Source: Alphaproteobacteria bacterium
Lineage (GTDB): Bacteria > Pseudomonadota > Alphaproteobacteria > Rickettsiales > JABDBP01
Direction of reading: 5' to 3'
Length of the DNA: 64,000 bases
Assembly: GCA_013288565.1 (NCBI GenBank)
Contig: JABDBP010000001.1
Span: 44,305-108,304 of the forward strand
Of the stretch, positions 44,920 through 54,815 are shown piece after piece (position 1 is the stretch's first letter; each line of letters starts with the position of its first letter). The position numbers and the translations under genes are program-made. The notes beneath the pieces were generated by a model, which ran no database searches, had not been told where the DNA came from, and was given only the letters and a program-made list of their open reading frames with translations.

Positions 44920-45960
44920 TTACGCCGCTTTTTTGAACAGATTGAAAATATCAGTCATTATCGCGCGGCGGTCGAGATGAAAAATTTCATCGCCAAAATG
45001 CCATTCCTGCAATCTGGAAGCCAGTTCCAAAAGTTTTTCTATCGAAGAAATACTAGCCAGTTTTTCCACCGCTGCTTTTTCCTCCCGCAGGGAAAAGATC
45101 ACTTCCAAGCCAGCCGAATATTTAGCTGCCAAGGCGATGAATCGCTCAATCAGGTAATTGGCGATGTGCCATATTTCTTCGTTCCTGCCGGAAGCTTTTT
45201 CTGCGAATTCGAGGATTTTTTCAATGTCTGGCTCCGGCATTGCGGAAATTATCCGCAGGAAGTCTTCATAGACCTCACGGGCATTGTTCTGGGCGAACAT
45301 AAGTGCAACTCCGGGCGAGCCTTCGCAAACCGCAATAGCGAAATCATCCTTGTCCGCTCCGATTCCAGCAAAAATCTCGATGATTTCTTGCTCTTTAAGC
45401 AGATTTAATTTCAGCATGCAGCAGCGCGATTTGATGGTTGGAATCAGTCGCCCAGGGGAATGGCTGATGAGTATGAGGAATGATTTTGCGGTCGGCTCCT
45501 CAAGGATTTTTAACAGTGCGTTGGCGGCATTACGGTTCATTTCATCAACGCTGTCGATTATCACCACGCGCCAGCCGGATTCTGCCGAAGTGAGTCTCAG
45601 AAACCCGGAAATTTTCCGCACATCATCGACGGTGATTTCATTTTTTTCTTCATTGCTATTTTTCTCCAGCACCATCAGATCGGGATGGGTTCCAGCCGAG
45701 ATTTTCGCAAATATCGGATGGGCTGAGCTCATGCCGAAATCGATTTCCGGCGTACCGAAAAGATTACCGGAACCGGCGTTTTCCATCCCACCTCTTAATA
45801 TCAACCGCGCCAGGCGATAAGCCAACGTCGCTTTGCCAAGCCCACGCGTACCTGTGATGAGAAACCCATGCGGGACACGCCCGGAGGCAAGGATGCGAGA
45901 AAGATTTTCCACCTCATGTCTATGTCCGGTAAAAAAATGATTTTCTTTCGATGTTAGCAT
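44920..45960 (-). CDS. holB: DNA polymerase III subunit delta'
   Basis: GRVPHGFLITGTRGLGKATLAYRLAR...NAANALLKILEEPTAKSFLILISHSPGRLIPTIKSRC. Confidence 0.93.
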   Translation of the reverse strand: MLTSKENHFFTGHRHEVENLSRILASGRVPHGFLITGTRGLGKATLAYRLARLILRGGMENAGSGNLFGTPEIDFGMSSAHPIFAKISAGTHPDLMVLEKNSNEEKNEITVDDVRKISGFLRLTSAESGWRVVIIDSVDEMNRNAANALLKILEEPTAKSFLILISHSPGRLIPTIKSRCCMLKLNLLKEQEIIEIFAGIGADKDDFAIAVCEGSPGVALMFAQNNAREVYEDFLRIISAMPEPDIEKILEFAEKASGRNEEIWHIANYLIERFIALAAKYSAGLEVIFSLREEKAAVEKLASISSIEKLLELASRLQEWHFGDEIFHLDRRAIMTDIFNLFKKAA

Positions 45961-46595
45961 TTTAAATTCAGTCCAAGTTTTTTATTCACTTCGGCGATTA
46001 TTTTTTCATGGATAGTTTTTTGATCTTGGGAAGCATCGATAACACAAAATCTTTCCGGTTCTTTTTTTGCAATCGTTTTGAATCCTTCGCGCAAATGCCG
46101 GCGGAACTCCCCACCCATTTTCTCGAACCGGTTTTCGTTACCCTGGCGCTTACCCGCGCGTGTCAGGCCTTTTTCAGGCGCTATATCGAGCAGGATGGTC
46201 AAATCGGGCGCGAAACTTCCCGTCACCAGGTTTTTTAAAGATTCTATATATTCCGTGCCCAAACCATGTCCGAACCCTTGATATGCGATAGTGGAATCAT
46301 TGAATCTGTCGCAGATTACATATGCACCTTTCTGCAATTCCGGCAATATGAGTGTTTGCAAATGCTCGTTTCGTGCCGCGAAATTCAAGAGTGCCTCGGT
46401 CACCGGATGCAGCGACCTGGCATCGCCTTTCACCAATATTTCCCGGATTTTTTCCGCTGCCGTGACTCCACCCGGCTCGCGGGTTTTTACGGCTTTTACT
46501 TTTGCCTGCACAAAGCTTTCTACCAGCAACGAAACTTGGGTTGATTTGCCGCTGCCGTCAACACCCTCAAAAGTTATCAACTTGCCGGGCCGCAT
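45954..46595 (-). CDS. tmk: Thymidylate kinase
   Basis: KLITFEGVDGSGKSTQVSLL...KTREPGG...ICDRFNDSTIAYQGFG. Confidence 0.97.
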   Translation of the reverse strand: MRPGKLITFEGVDGSGKSTQVSLLVESFVQAKVKAVKTREPGGVTAAEKIREILVKGDARSLHPVTEALLNFAARNEHLQTLILPELQKGAYVICDRFNDSTIAYQGFGHGLGTEYIESLKNLVTGSFAPDLTILLDIAPEKGLTRAGKRQGNENRFEKMGGEFRRHLREGFKTIAKKEPERFCVIDASQDQKTIHEKIIAEVNKKLGLNLKC

Positions 46596-47773
46596 TATTT
46601 TTTGCCGGGCAGCCGGTACATTATCCCGCGCATAATCCGGCCGAAGAACGAAAGTTTTTCAACGTCATTGGCGGCGATAAGCGGAATGATGACGTTCCCC
46701 ATACCTTCTCTTTTTATCACCAGATCGGCTATATGGTCGCCTTTATGTATCGGTGCTGCTACCGGGCTGTCATAAAGCACTTCCGCTGCAAGATTATTTT
46801 TTGAGGCTTTATTGATGGTGATTGCAATATCGTTTTGGGCCACCAGCAGCACCGATTTATCCCTGCCATACCAGACTTCGGCGGTTTCCACCGTTTCTCC
46901 CGCTTTAAAGAAATTCACCGTCGCAAATTCGCGGAATCCGTATTCCAGCAGTTTTTCTGACTCGTCAGCGCGCTCTTTTTCATTGGCCAGGCCGTTCACC
47001 ACTGCGATTAGTCGCCGCCCGTCCCGGCTTGCCGAAGCCACCATACCGAACCCGCCATCGTCGGTATGTCCAGTTTTCAGGCCGTCGACGCCGATGTTGC
47101 GAGTGAGCAGAAGATTTCGGTTATATTGATGGATATTGTTGTAAGTATAATCCTTTTCGGAGAAATACGAGTAATATTCAGGGAAATCGTGGATAAGCCG
47201 ATGAGCGAGAATAGCCAGATCGTGGACAGTCATATAATGTTCCGGGTCGGGCCAGCCGGTGGAATTGTTGAAATGGCTGCCTTTTAAGGCCAGTTTTGCC
47301 GCCATCGCGTTCATCTCGCCCGCGAACGATTCCTCGCTTCCTGCTATGCCTTCCGCGACCACTATGCAGGCATCATTGCCGGATTGAATTATGATGCCGC
47401 GGATCAAGTCCTCTATCGGAACCCGGCTATCGATTGCCATGAAACTTTTGGAGCCCTGCATCCGCCAGGCCTTTTCGCTGACGCGGAAATTATCATGCAG
47501 CGCAACCGTGCCTTTTTTGAGCTTGTCGAACAATACATATAACGTCATCAACTTACTCATTGATGACGGCGTTATCCTCTCGTCCGGTGATTTTTCGAAG
47601 AGCGGTGTATCGGTACTGTCATCGACCAGGATGGAGTATTTTGCCCGAGTTTCAAAACCTTCCGCCTGTGCGATTGCCGGAAGGCTTAAAAGAAAAATGA
47701 TGAAAAAACTAAAGAAGCTTTTAGTCGCTGTCCCGGAACTAATCACTGATAACGAACGCATTCTTGAAACCAT
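46595..47773 (-). CDS. D-alanyl-D-alanine carboxypeptidase
   Basis: ITPSSMSKLMTLYVLFDKLKKG (SxxK), IIQSGNDACIVVAEGIAGSEESF, GVDGLKTGHTDDGGF. Confidence 0.95.
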   Translation of the reverse strand: MVSRMRSLSVISSGTATKSFFSFFIIFLLSLPAIAQAEGFETRAKYSILVDDSTDTPLFEKSPDERITPSSMSKLMTLYVLFDKLKKGTVALHDNFRVSEKAWRMQGSKSFMAIDSRVPIEDLIRGIIIQSGNDACIVVAEGIAGSEESFAGEMNAMAAKLALKGSHFNNSTGWPDPEHYMTVHDLAILAHRLIHDFPEYYSYFSEKDYTYNNIHQYNRNLLLTRNIGVDGLKTGHTDDGGFGMVASASRDGRRLIAVVNGLANEKERADESEKLLEYGFREFATVNFFKAGETVETAEVWYGRDKSVLLVAQNDIAITINKASKNNLAAEVLYDSPVAAPIHKGDHIADLVIKREGMGNVIIPLIAANDVEKLSFFGRIMRGIMYRLPGKK

Positions 47774-48716
47774 AATTTAGCACCATCGCAAGTTTTTTTT
47801 CCGCCGCCTTGTCCGACGCAATTGGCCCCAGGCGGACGCGGTAAAATTTTGTGCCGTTGAACGTCGCGCTCACAACTTCTGCCTTCGCCACCCGGTTAAG
47901 CCGTTTTGCTTCAGCCAACGCTTTGTTCCTCAGCTTATATGAGCCAGCCTGGATGTAATAGCTTTTCTTGGCTTTCTTGTCATTAGCGGATTTTGTTACG
48001 AAGGAGGCTTTTTGCAGATACGTGGGATTCTGGGGCAAACGGAGGGTTTTTGCCGGAGATAAATCGACCGTCTGAACCGGTGCGGTTTCTGCGGCGTTGG
48101 CTTCCGGTACCAGATGGATTCTACGCGAAGCGACTTGCGTTCTAGCAATCGCATAAGGATTCTGGCCGAGCGGGAACAGCATCGCCGTTTCCTCGCGCAG
48201 ATAATCAACCCGCACTTTAGTTGTGCCTTGCATCAAGAAACCTAGCTCCGAGGCGGCCTTCTTTGATACATCAATCAGCCGTCCGCCGGAAAACGGTCCG
48301 CGGTCATTCACTCGTACCGTCACGCTCCTGCCGTTTTCCAGGTTGGTGACGCGCACCATCGAGGGCAAGGGAAGGGTTTTATGCGCTGCGGTCATGCCGC
48401 CCTTATCGAAAGTTTCGCCATTGGCGGTGGCGTTGTGGTGGAAATCTTCACCATACCAGGAAGCGATTCCGACCTCGGAATAATGTTGATCAAATTTCGG
48501 GTAATACCATTTACCTTCCACTTGATAAGGCTTGCCAACTTTCGCGACATCCAGGTTTTCCTCTGGTGTTAAAACCTTGCCCATCGGGTATTTCCCGCCC
48601 GTCGCGCAGGCGGAAACCACCAGGAGCAGCAAAACCGCAATGAGAATGCGTGACGTCACCTTATCGCTCCGGCGAGCAGGCAGATCGAAGTTGCGAAATA
48701 ATTTGAACGGTTCCAT
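47739..48716 (-). CDS. rlpA: RlpA-like septal ring lytic transglycosylase with SPOR domain
   Basis: EVGIASWYGEDFHHNATANGETFDKGGMTAAHKTLPLPSMVRVTNLENGRSVTVRVNDRGPF; C-terminal YYIQAGSYKLRNKALAEAKRL. Confidence 0.95.
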   Translation of the reverse strand: MEPFKLFRNFDLPARRSDKVTSRILIAVLLLLVVSACATGGKYPMGKVLTPEENLDVAKVGKPYQVEGKWYYPKFDQHYSEVGIASWYGEDFHHNATANGETFDKGGMTAAHKTLPLPSMVRVTNLENGRSVTVRVNDRGPFSGGRLIDVSKKAASELGFLMQGTTKVRVDYLREETAMLFPLGQNPYAIARTQVASRRIHLVPEANAAETAPVQTVDLSPAKTLRLPQNPTYLQKASFVTKSANDKKAKKSYYIQAGSYKLRNKALAEAKRLNRVAKAEVVSATFNGTKFYRVRLGPIASDKAAEKKLAMVLNYGFKNAFVISD

Positions 48717-49525
48717 TTCATAAGCCTATGAAAGTTATCATACACCATATAATGCTCGTTTTCCCCAAGATTTATGATGTTTTCCGATTCATTCCCCGGA
48801 GTATCTATTTTTCGGCAAATGGCTTGGCCCGGCTGCCAGCCGAGATTATGCAGGTAATTGGCGATTGAGCCAAAAACATCGGCCCTATCGTTCCATATAT
48901 CCTTCCGTCCATCACCGTCCTCATCGATGGCATAGGAAAGGAAAGTCGATGGCATGAACTGGTTTTGGCCCATTGCCCCGGCCCAGGAGCCCCGCATAGC
49001 AGCGCTTTTCACATTTCCCGTGTCGATTATTTTCAGCGCATTCAGCAATTCGCTCTGGAAAAATTCCCGGCGCCTGCCGTCATAAGCCAAGGTGGCGAGC
49101 GATGAGATAACGTTATAATTCCCCATATTGCTGCCGAAATTCGATTCCATTCCCCATAGCGCCACGATAACCTTCGCATCCACACCATATTTAGCCGATA
49201 TTTTACGTAAAACCACCCGGTTTTTCTGGTAGGCTTGGTTGGCATCGCGGATTCTTTTTGCCGGCAGAACCGAGTCGATATATTCATCGAATGTTTTCAC
49301 TTTTTCCGGCTGTTTGTGATAAAGCTCCACCACTTTCGGCAGATATTCCGCTGCGTCCAGCGCTGCATCCGTCGTTTCCTTGGAGATGCCTTTATTTATT
49401 GCGTCCAGCTTAACCTGACTTATGAAATCCCGGAAGTTCTCAGACGTGAATTTCTGGCCCTCGGGAACGGCCGCGCAACCAGCTAGCACGGCAACAAGGA
49501 AAAATGCGATAAATCTTTTGGCCAT
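48656..49525 (-). CDS. Lytic murein transglycosylase (MltB family)
   Basis: ALWGMESNFGSNMGNYNVISSLATLAYDGRRREFF...GSWAGAMGQNQFMPSTFLSYA; lipobox LAGC. Confidence 0.93.
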   Translation of the reverse strand: MAKRFIAFFLVAVLAGCAAVPEGQKFTSENFRDFISQVKLDAINKGISKETTDAALDAAEYLPKVVELYHKQPEKVKTFDEYIDSVLPAKRIRDANQAYQKNRVVLRKISAKYGVDAKVIVALWGMESNFGSNMGNYNVISSLATLAYDGRRREFFQSELLNALKIIDTGNVKSAAMRGSWAGAMGQNQFMPSTFLSYAIDEDGDGRKDIWNDRADVFGSIANYLHNLGWQPGQAICRKIDTPGNESENIINLGENEHYMVYDNFHRLMKWNRSNYFATSICLLAGAIR

Positions 49526-49553
49526 ATTATTTTTCTAGAGTAAACTTGCGGGT

Positions 49554-50825
49554 ATGGCAAAAAATTTATTGCGGGAACTGATTTCTGGCGACTGGCGCGA
49601 TCCCGATACGGGAGAAATCGTCACACTTCCGGTGCGTGAGATATTGATCGAACCGGGCCTCACGCAAAACACGGGAGAGCTTCTGGAAAAACACAGAGCA
49701 GAAAAATTTCTCCTGGTATGCGACGAAACGACCTATGAAATACAAGGACGAGCGATTGAGGGGAGTATAAAGAAAAAAGGTTGGCAAGTTGCGGTTAAAA
49801 TCTTCCCGTCCGATGCGGAACCAACGGCTGAAAACGCCGAGCGGATAAAGATAAAAAAGCACGCTGCAAATGCGGAAATGATAATCGCATCTGGTAGCGG
49901 AACCATCAACGATTTGTGTAAATATTCATCGTTTTTTCTGAAAATCCCCTATGTAGTTTTCGCTACCGCGCCGTCGATGAACGGATACGCTTCGGCCAAT
50001 GCTTCGATCAAAATCGGCCGCTACAAAAAATCCATCCCTGCACACATGCCGGCTGCAATTTATTTGGATTTGGACATATTGGCTGGTGCCCCGGCGCGGT
50101 TGATAAAAAGCGGAGTCGGCGATTTATTATGTCGCATGACTGCACAGGCCGACTGGCTGGTTTCGCACCTTGTGCTCGGCAGCGAATATAAAACCGCGCC
50201 GTTCGTGCTACTCGAGGAAAATGAGCGCCAATTGCATGAATTAGCACCGGAATTATTGAATGGAAACCTGGAGGCGATGCGTATATTAGCGGAAGGGTTG
50301 ATCTTATCGGGTATAGGCATGTATATCACGGGCAGTAGTGCCCCAGCCAGCCAAGGCGAGCATTTAATTGCGCATTATATGGAAATGTTGCATCCGGAAC
50401 TGCCGAAAACTTTTCATGGCGAGCAGATTGGCGTCACCACGCTCACCATGCAGGACATCCAGGAAACATTGCTGAAAACCAAAATCAGCGTCGGCGATTA
50501 CGTAGTTGATGAGGAGAGAATATTATTAAAACTCGGCACCGAAATCGGGATGCAGGCAGTGCGCCAGGCGCGCGCCAAGGCGGAAAAATATGAGAATATG
50601 CAGGCGCGGGAGAAAATGAACGATGAATGGAAATCGATTTCTGGGAAAATCTTGCCGCTGCTTGCGGGTAAGGAAAAAATATATGATACGTTGAAAAAAA
50701 TCGGCGCGGCGACGACGCCAGGCGATCTGGGTTGGAGCAGGCATTATCCGCATGCATCAGCCAATGCTTTTTTACTGCGCGACCGGTTTACTTTCCTGGA
50801 TATAGTACATGTTATGCGGGGGTAG
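49554..50825 (+). CDS. sn-glycerol-1-phosphate dehydrogenase (AraM/EgsA-like)
   Basis: IASGSGTINDLCKYSSFFLKIPYVVFATAPSMNGYAS...GDLLCR...GEHLIAHYMEM...FHGEQIGVTTL. Confidence 0.85.
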   Translation: MAKNLLRELISGDWRDPDTGEIVTLPVREILIEPGLTQNTGELLEKHRAEKFLLVCDETTYEIQGRAIEGSIKKKGWQVAVKIFPSDAEPTAENAERIKIKKHAANAEMIIASGSGTINDLCKYSSFFLKIPYVVFATAPSMNGYASANASIKIGRYKKSIPAHMPAAIYLDLDILAGAPARLIKSGVGDLLCRMTAQADWLVSHLVLGSEYKTAPFVLLEENERQLHELAPELLNGNLEAMRILAEGLILSGIGMYITGSSAPASQGEHLIAHYMEMLHPELPKTFHGEQIGVTTLTMQDIQETLLKTKISVGDYVVDEERILLKLGTEIGMQAVRQARAKAEKYENMQAREKMNDEWKSISGKILPLLAGKEKIYDTLKKIGAATTPGDLGWSRHYPHASANAFLLRDRFTFLDIVHVMRG

Positions 50826-50826
50826 T

Positions 50827-50912
50827 TCGTCATTGCGAGGAGGCCAACGGCCGACGAAGCAATCCAGAGTGTTATAGTGGCTGGATTGCTTCGCTTACGC
50901 TCGCAGTGACGT
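50827..50912. repeat. Palindromic intergenic repeat, family A copy 2
   Basis: ttcgtcattgcgaggaggccaacggccgacgaagcaatccagagtgtta...ctggattgcttcgc...cgcagtgacg. Confidence 0.85.
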
Positions 50913-50935
50913 ATCACTAACCGAACACACTCTAT

Positions 50936-52495
50936 CTAGCTTTCCTCTTCCCCATCCGGTTTGAATTCCTTGAAGTCCGGCCTGGATGTTTTCTTCTCCG
51001 AATCACTACTGAATAATCTTGGTATACTGCCGCCCAGTTTCTTGAACCTGCTTTTCACCGCATCGCCGCCGAAACCGGCGGTGAATCCGGGAAGTATCAT
51101 TCCTTCCGATGCGCCGCTTATTGCAAGCTCGCCCCTGTTATCCCTGCCGCTTTGCGTATCACCCAATCTCGGGGTGAATAATGGTTGGCCGCTACCCATC
51201 CAGCTTAACCGGGTCGCAAGATCCGGAACCTTTTCCATAAATTCGACGGTTGCGACCGATACTATTATCCACTGAAGTAAATACACTATCACCCCGGCAA
51301 ACAGCGGCATGGTCGCGACTACGGTACCATTAGCGCCTGGAGTCCAGGTGGCACCGGAACCGACTGGAGTCCCGGTCGATGTAAACTGAATCATGGTGAG
51401 TAATCCCACCGGCGGCTGAGGAAGTGTCTGATTGACACAAGCCGTACATACCGGATCCGGTGGTATCGCGGGGATGCAGGTCGGAACTGAGCAGCCCGCC
51501 GTGCCTCCATTAAAATGCCAGCCGCTGCCTCCCGCCGCCGCCGACTGGATGGTCCAGCCTATTAAATGCCACAGGCTAAAATCATATTCGTGCGGGACGA
51601 TAACTTGGCCGGTCTGTAGCGTAGTAAAGAGGAAGGTCGGCAGGCTTATCAGCTGTGCCATTATCACCAGATAGAAGAAAATCAGCGCCGGTTGCATGGC
51701 ATAGCTCACCACTAGATGCAGCCACTCATCGAACATGCTACGCGTCACCTGGAACAGCATCAGGCAGAAGAATATCGGTGCGAACATCAGGCACAGTGTC
51801 AGGCTTATTAGCGCGAATGCCAACGCTTTGAACATCATGAATAGCCCTTTCAGCATGTAAAACATGCCGATGCTGATTATGATCGAAACGATTATCCCCG
51901 GGCCGAAAAACAGGAAAGCCAGCGCCACTGCACCCAGCCCCACCAACATGAAGATCTGCTGGTTTATGAAGTAGTCTAAACCAGAAAACGGTACGGAGAC
52001 GGTGAGCGAGTTGAAGGAACCTGCATTGTTACTCGCTCCGGCAAAAACGGCCATTTGCTGCATAGCGCTCATGAAGAATTGATACACATATTGGAAAAAG
52101 AAACATTGGTTGGTAGATGAGGTGAGCACGAAAACCACCGCCAATTTCAGGACGCGGAACAGGAATTCCTTCGGCTCAGCACCAGCCATGCCGAGCATGA
52201 ACGCACAGCCGTAAAGCGCCACATAGACTACTAACAACGTCTGGATCACCGGTGCTGCGGCGCTGGTTATGCCGGTCCACATGCTGGCCAGCCCAGCCGT
52301 TAGATAATTCTGCACTATGCAGAGCGTGGCCCAGAAAACCTGATAGTTACCAGTTGAGTCTATGTACGGGCAGGATGACGTGGTTACCACCGACTGAAAG
52401 CCCGCGCATTGGGCGAAAGCCTCGTTAAAGCCGAAGAAAAAAACGGCTAGCAGAAGAAAAGAAACGAAAATTTGCCGACAGTGTCTAGGCAGCAT
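50936..52495 (-). CDS. VirB6/TrbL-family type IV secretion membrane protein
   Basis: 519 aa; signal peptide, multiple TM helices, C-terminal polar tail; directly downstream of virB4. Confidence 0.82.
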   Translation of the reverse strand: MLPRHCRQIFVSFLLLAVFFFGFNEAFAQCAGFQSVVTTSSCPYIDSTGNYQVFWATLCIVQNYLTAGLASMWTGITSAAAPVIQTLLVVYVALYGCAFMLGMAGAEPKEFLFRVLKLAVVFVLTSSTNQCFFFQYVYQFFMSAMQQMAVFAGASNNAGSFNSLTVSVPFSGLDYFINQQIFMLVGLGAVALAFLFFGPGIIVSIIISIGMFYMLKGLFMMFKALAFALISLTLCLMFAPIFFCLMLFQVTRSMFDEWLHLVVSYAMQPALIFFYLVIMAQLISLPTFLFTTLQTGQVIVPHEYDFSLWHLIGWTIQSAAAGGSGWHFNGGTAGCSVPTCIPAIPPDPVCTACVNQTLPQPPVGLLTMIQFTSTGTPVGSGATWTPGANGTVVATMPLFAGVIVYLLQWIIVSVATVEFMEKVPDLATRLSWMGSGQPLFTPRLGDTQSGRDNRGELAISGASEGMILPGFTAGFGGDAVKSRFKKLGGSIPRLFSSDSEKKTSRPDFKEFKPDGEEES

Positions 52496-52502
52496 GGTTG
52501 CA

Positions 52503-54746
52503 TTATACCACTTTTTTCACCAAAGGGAGCAGCCATTTTTCCGGCCCGGCCCCGGCCTGGACTATCATTTTTTCCATCAATTCCAAGGCCTTCTTATCGG
52601 CTGCTAGTATAGCCGCTATGTCTTTCAAGTCCGAAATGTCGAATTTTGCTTCTATCACGTTTCCGCCCTGCGTTATCGCCAGTTCGCGGCCTTCATCCTG
52701 CATAGTGATTATGGTGGCGACGCTGGTTCGCAAATCGGCGGAAAAATCACTCCCGGAGAAAATAACCGCGCAGTTTAAGACAGTCATTTCCTGCAGCCAT
52801 TCGGTTAGGGAAGGGGATGAAACCATAGGCGGCAATTCATCCATGACGATAATGGCAGGCGTACCGTTCAACGCCGGTTTTATCCTGTGCAGCAGATATA
52901 AGAGCGCTGCTTTAAGAGCCGCAGGCTCTAACCCAACCGCGCTCATATCGAAATGATTTATCCTTGATTGCCAGGAGAGATTATCGGCATCGTTATCGAA
53001 AATATGGGCGTATTTCCCGCTGCCATGCCACTCGGAAAAATTCTTCAGATAAGCTCCGAGGCCGGAATTTTCCAGCACGGGCACGATGTGGGAGAGCTTT
53101 CGCTGATCCGGCGTCAGCATATAAATCTTTGCCACCGCCTCGAACAATTTCTGCCGGTTTTCCGGTATCCCGGCATTCTCTGTCGTCAATAGAAACTCCA
53201 GCCATTCGGTTAGGAAAAGCCGGTTTTCCGGCGAGTCGGGAAGTTGGAGCGGATTCAATTTTAGCGTTATGTTCTGAGGAGAATTATGGAACGAATAACT
53301 TTTCGCCCCAATTCCTTTCAGGAAAATTTCGGATGCTCGGTTTTTCGTAAAATAGAAAACGCCGGGCTTAAATTTCATGGATTCGGATATGAGGAAATTT
53401 AAAAGCCTGGTTCTGGCTTTTTCCTTGAGGCCGGTGATAAGGCTATGGCCAGCCTCGCCCTGGTGGAAATTAAAAAAATATGGCGTATTATCCTTGAGCG
53501 GTAGGATGGTGACGGCATTTCCCCAGCGATTGGTGGTGCGGCTTCCCACTGGCGCGCTGCTTATCCAGGCGAACGATCCTAGCCTGGATGACGGCGTGAA
53601 GGATTTTCGCCTTATAAACGCGAAATTAGCCGGCAGTTGTGACCAAAAACAATCCTCCATCATCAAATCCTCCCTGACCGCAACCAGTCCAAGATCTGCC
53701 AGATTCTCTAGGAACATTTCTGCCTCCTTTTCCAGCACTGCGAGGCTGTCATCGATCATCATTATAGTTACTTGATGCTCGGCGTAATCGGTGTGGGATT
53801 CATTGTCGGTTTTCCCTACCTCGTCCAGCCGCAATATGTCGGCTAAGAACTTATCCTTGCTCAAATCGACGATGTATTTCTGATATTGGTAGTCCTTAAG
53901 CGCAATTTTACCGCTGACGAAATCTACGGTTTCGGTAATGACTATTTCCACCGGCAGGTTGAAAAGCTCCGCCAGCGCTATATCGGAAAGCCCGTTATAT
54001 TCCTTGACGCTGAAAATGCCGCCGAACCGCAGTGAATCGCGGTTTCTTATCTCGCAGGCGTTGAACCCGAACGCAACCTTGTTCTCTGTCAATTTCTCCG
54101 CCATGCTGGATTCTTTTAAGGGCAGGTGCTCCGAGGAAAGGTTGACGATTTTATTGAAAAATTCCAACGGCTCGGAATAATGGATGCCGTCTTTCTCATA
54201 AACCTCCAGGCGCTTAGCGGAATAGCCTTTAAGCGAAAGCAATATGCCGCCAACCGCCTCGGTCAGACGCATATGCGCCTTTTCCAGGTATTTGCTGTGT
54301 GATTTTTTTTGCATCAGGAAAGAGATTGAGCTTAAAGCTCTTGCCGAAAGAAACTGGCCTTCATGAATGATGCTGATATAAAATTCCGTAGAAAACCGGC
54401 GGTCTAGGCCAAGTTTTTTTCGCCAGCTTTTGTCGATGTAATCGCTCAATATATCTGGGTATTTAGCTGCGACCGAAACATCCTGGCGTGAGCGAACGCT
54501 ATGGAACCATAAGGCAAAATCGTCAGATTGGATATTATCCGCGACGGCTTTGCGAATTTCCTCCCGGAGATTCGCCGGATTTCCCGGTAGCGCGCCAGCT
54601 GGCGGCAGGATTTTTATGGTCTGGAGAAGCTCGCCGTTTTTGGTGAGGATGGTATTGCCGTCATAATGGCAAGCAAAAGGAACGAAATCGGACACCGGGG
54701 TTTCCAACCTAATTTCATTGCTTTTTTCCTTAGCATCTTTGGCCAT
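52503..54746 (-). CDS. VirB4-family T4SS protein with degenerate Walker A
   Basis: FFNFHQGEAGHSLITGLKEKARTRLLNFLISE...FTKNRASEIFLKGIGAKSY...LNPLQLPDSPENRLFLTEWLEFLL...AIIVMDELPPM. Confidence 0.88.
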   Translation of the reverse strand: MAKDAKEKSNEIRLETPVSDFVPFACHYDGNTILTKNGELLQTIKILPPAGALPGNPANLREEIRKAVADNIQSDDFALWFHSVRSRQDVSVAAKYPDILSDYIDKSWRKKLGLDRRFSTEFYISIIHEGQFLSARALSSISFLMQKKSHSKYLEKAHMRLTEAVGGILLSLKGYSAKRLEVYEKDGIHYSEPLEFFNKIVNLSSEHLPLKESSMAEKLTENKVAFGFNACEIRNRDSLRFGGIFSVKEYNGLSDIALAELFNLPVEIVITETVDFVSGKIALKDYQYQKYIVDLSKDKFLADILRLDEVGKTDNESHTDYAEHQVTIMMIDDSLAVLEKEAEMFLENLADLGLVAVREDLMMEDCFWSQLPANFAFIRRKSFTPSSRLGSFAWISSAPVGSRTTNRWGNAVTILPLKDNTPYFFNFHQGEAGHSLITGLKEKARTRLLNFLISESMKFKPGVFYFTKNRASEIFLKGIGAKSYSFHNSPQNITLKLNPLQLPDSPENRLFLTEWLEFLLTTENAGIPENRQKLFEAVAKIYMLTPDQRKLSHIVPVLENSGLGAYLKNFSEWHGSGKYAHIFDNDADNLSWQSRINHFDMSAVGLEPAALKAALLYLLHRIKPALNGTPAIIVMDELPPMVSSPSLTEWLQEMTVLNCAVIFSGSDFSADLRTSVATIITMQDEGRELAITQGGNVIEAKFDISDLKDIAAILAADKKALELMEKMIVQAGAGPEKWLLPLVKKVV

Positions 54747-54769
54747 TCATAACCGGCTGGGGTAAGTAG

Positions 54770-54805
54770 AAAACAGTTGCCGGGAAAACACCGGCAACTG
54801 TTTTT
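54770..54805 (-). terminator. Hairpin/attenuator between virB2 and virB4
   Basis: aaaacagttgccgg-gaaaaca-ccggcaactgttttt. Confidence 0.7.
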
Positions 54806-54815
54806 GATCAAGCTA

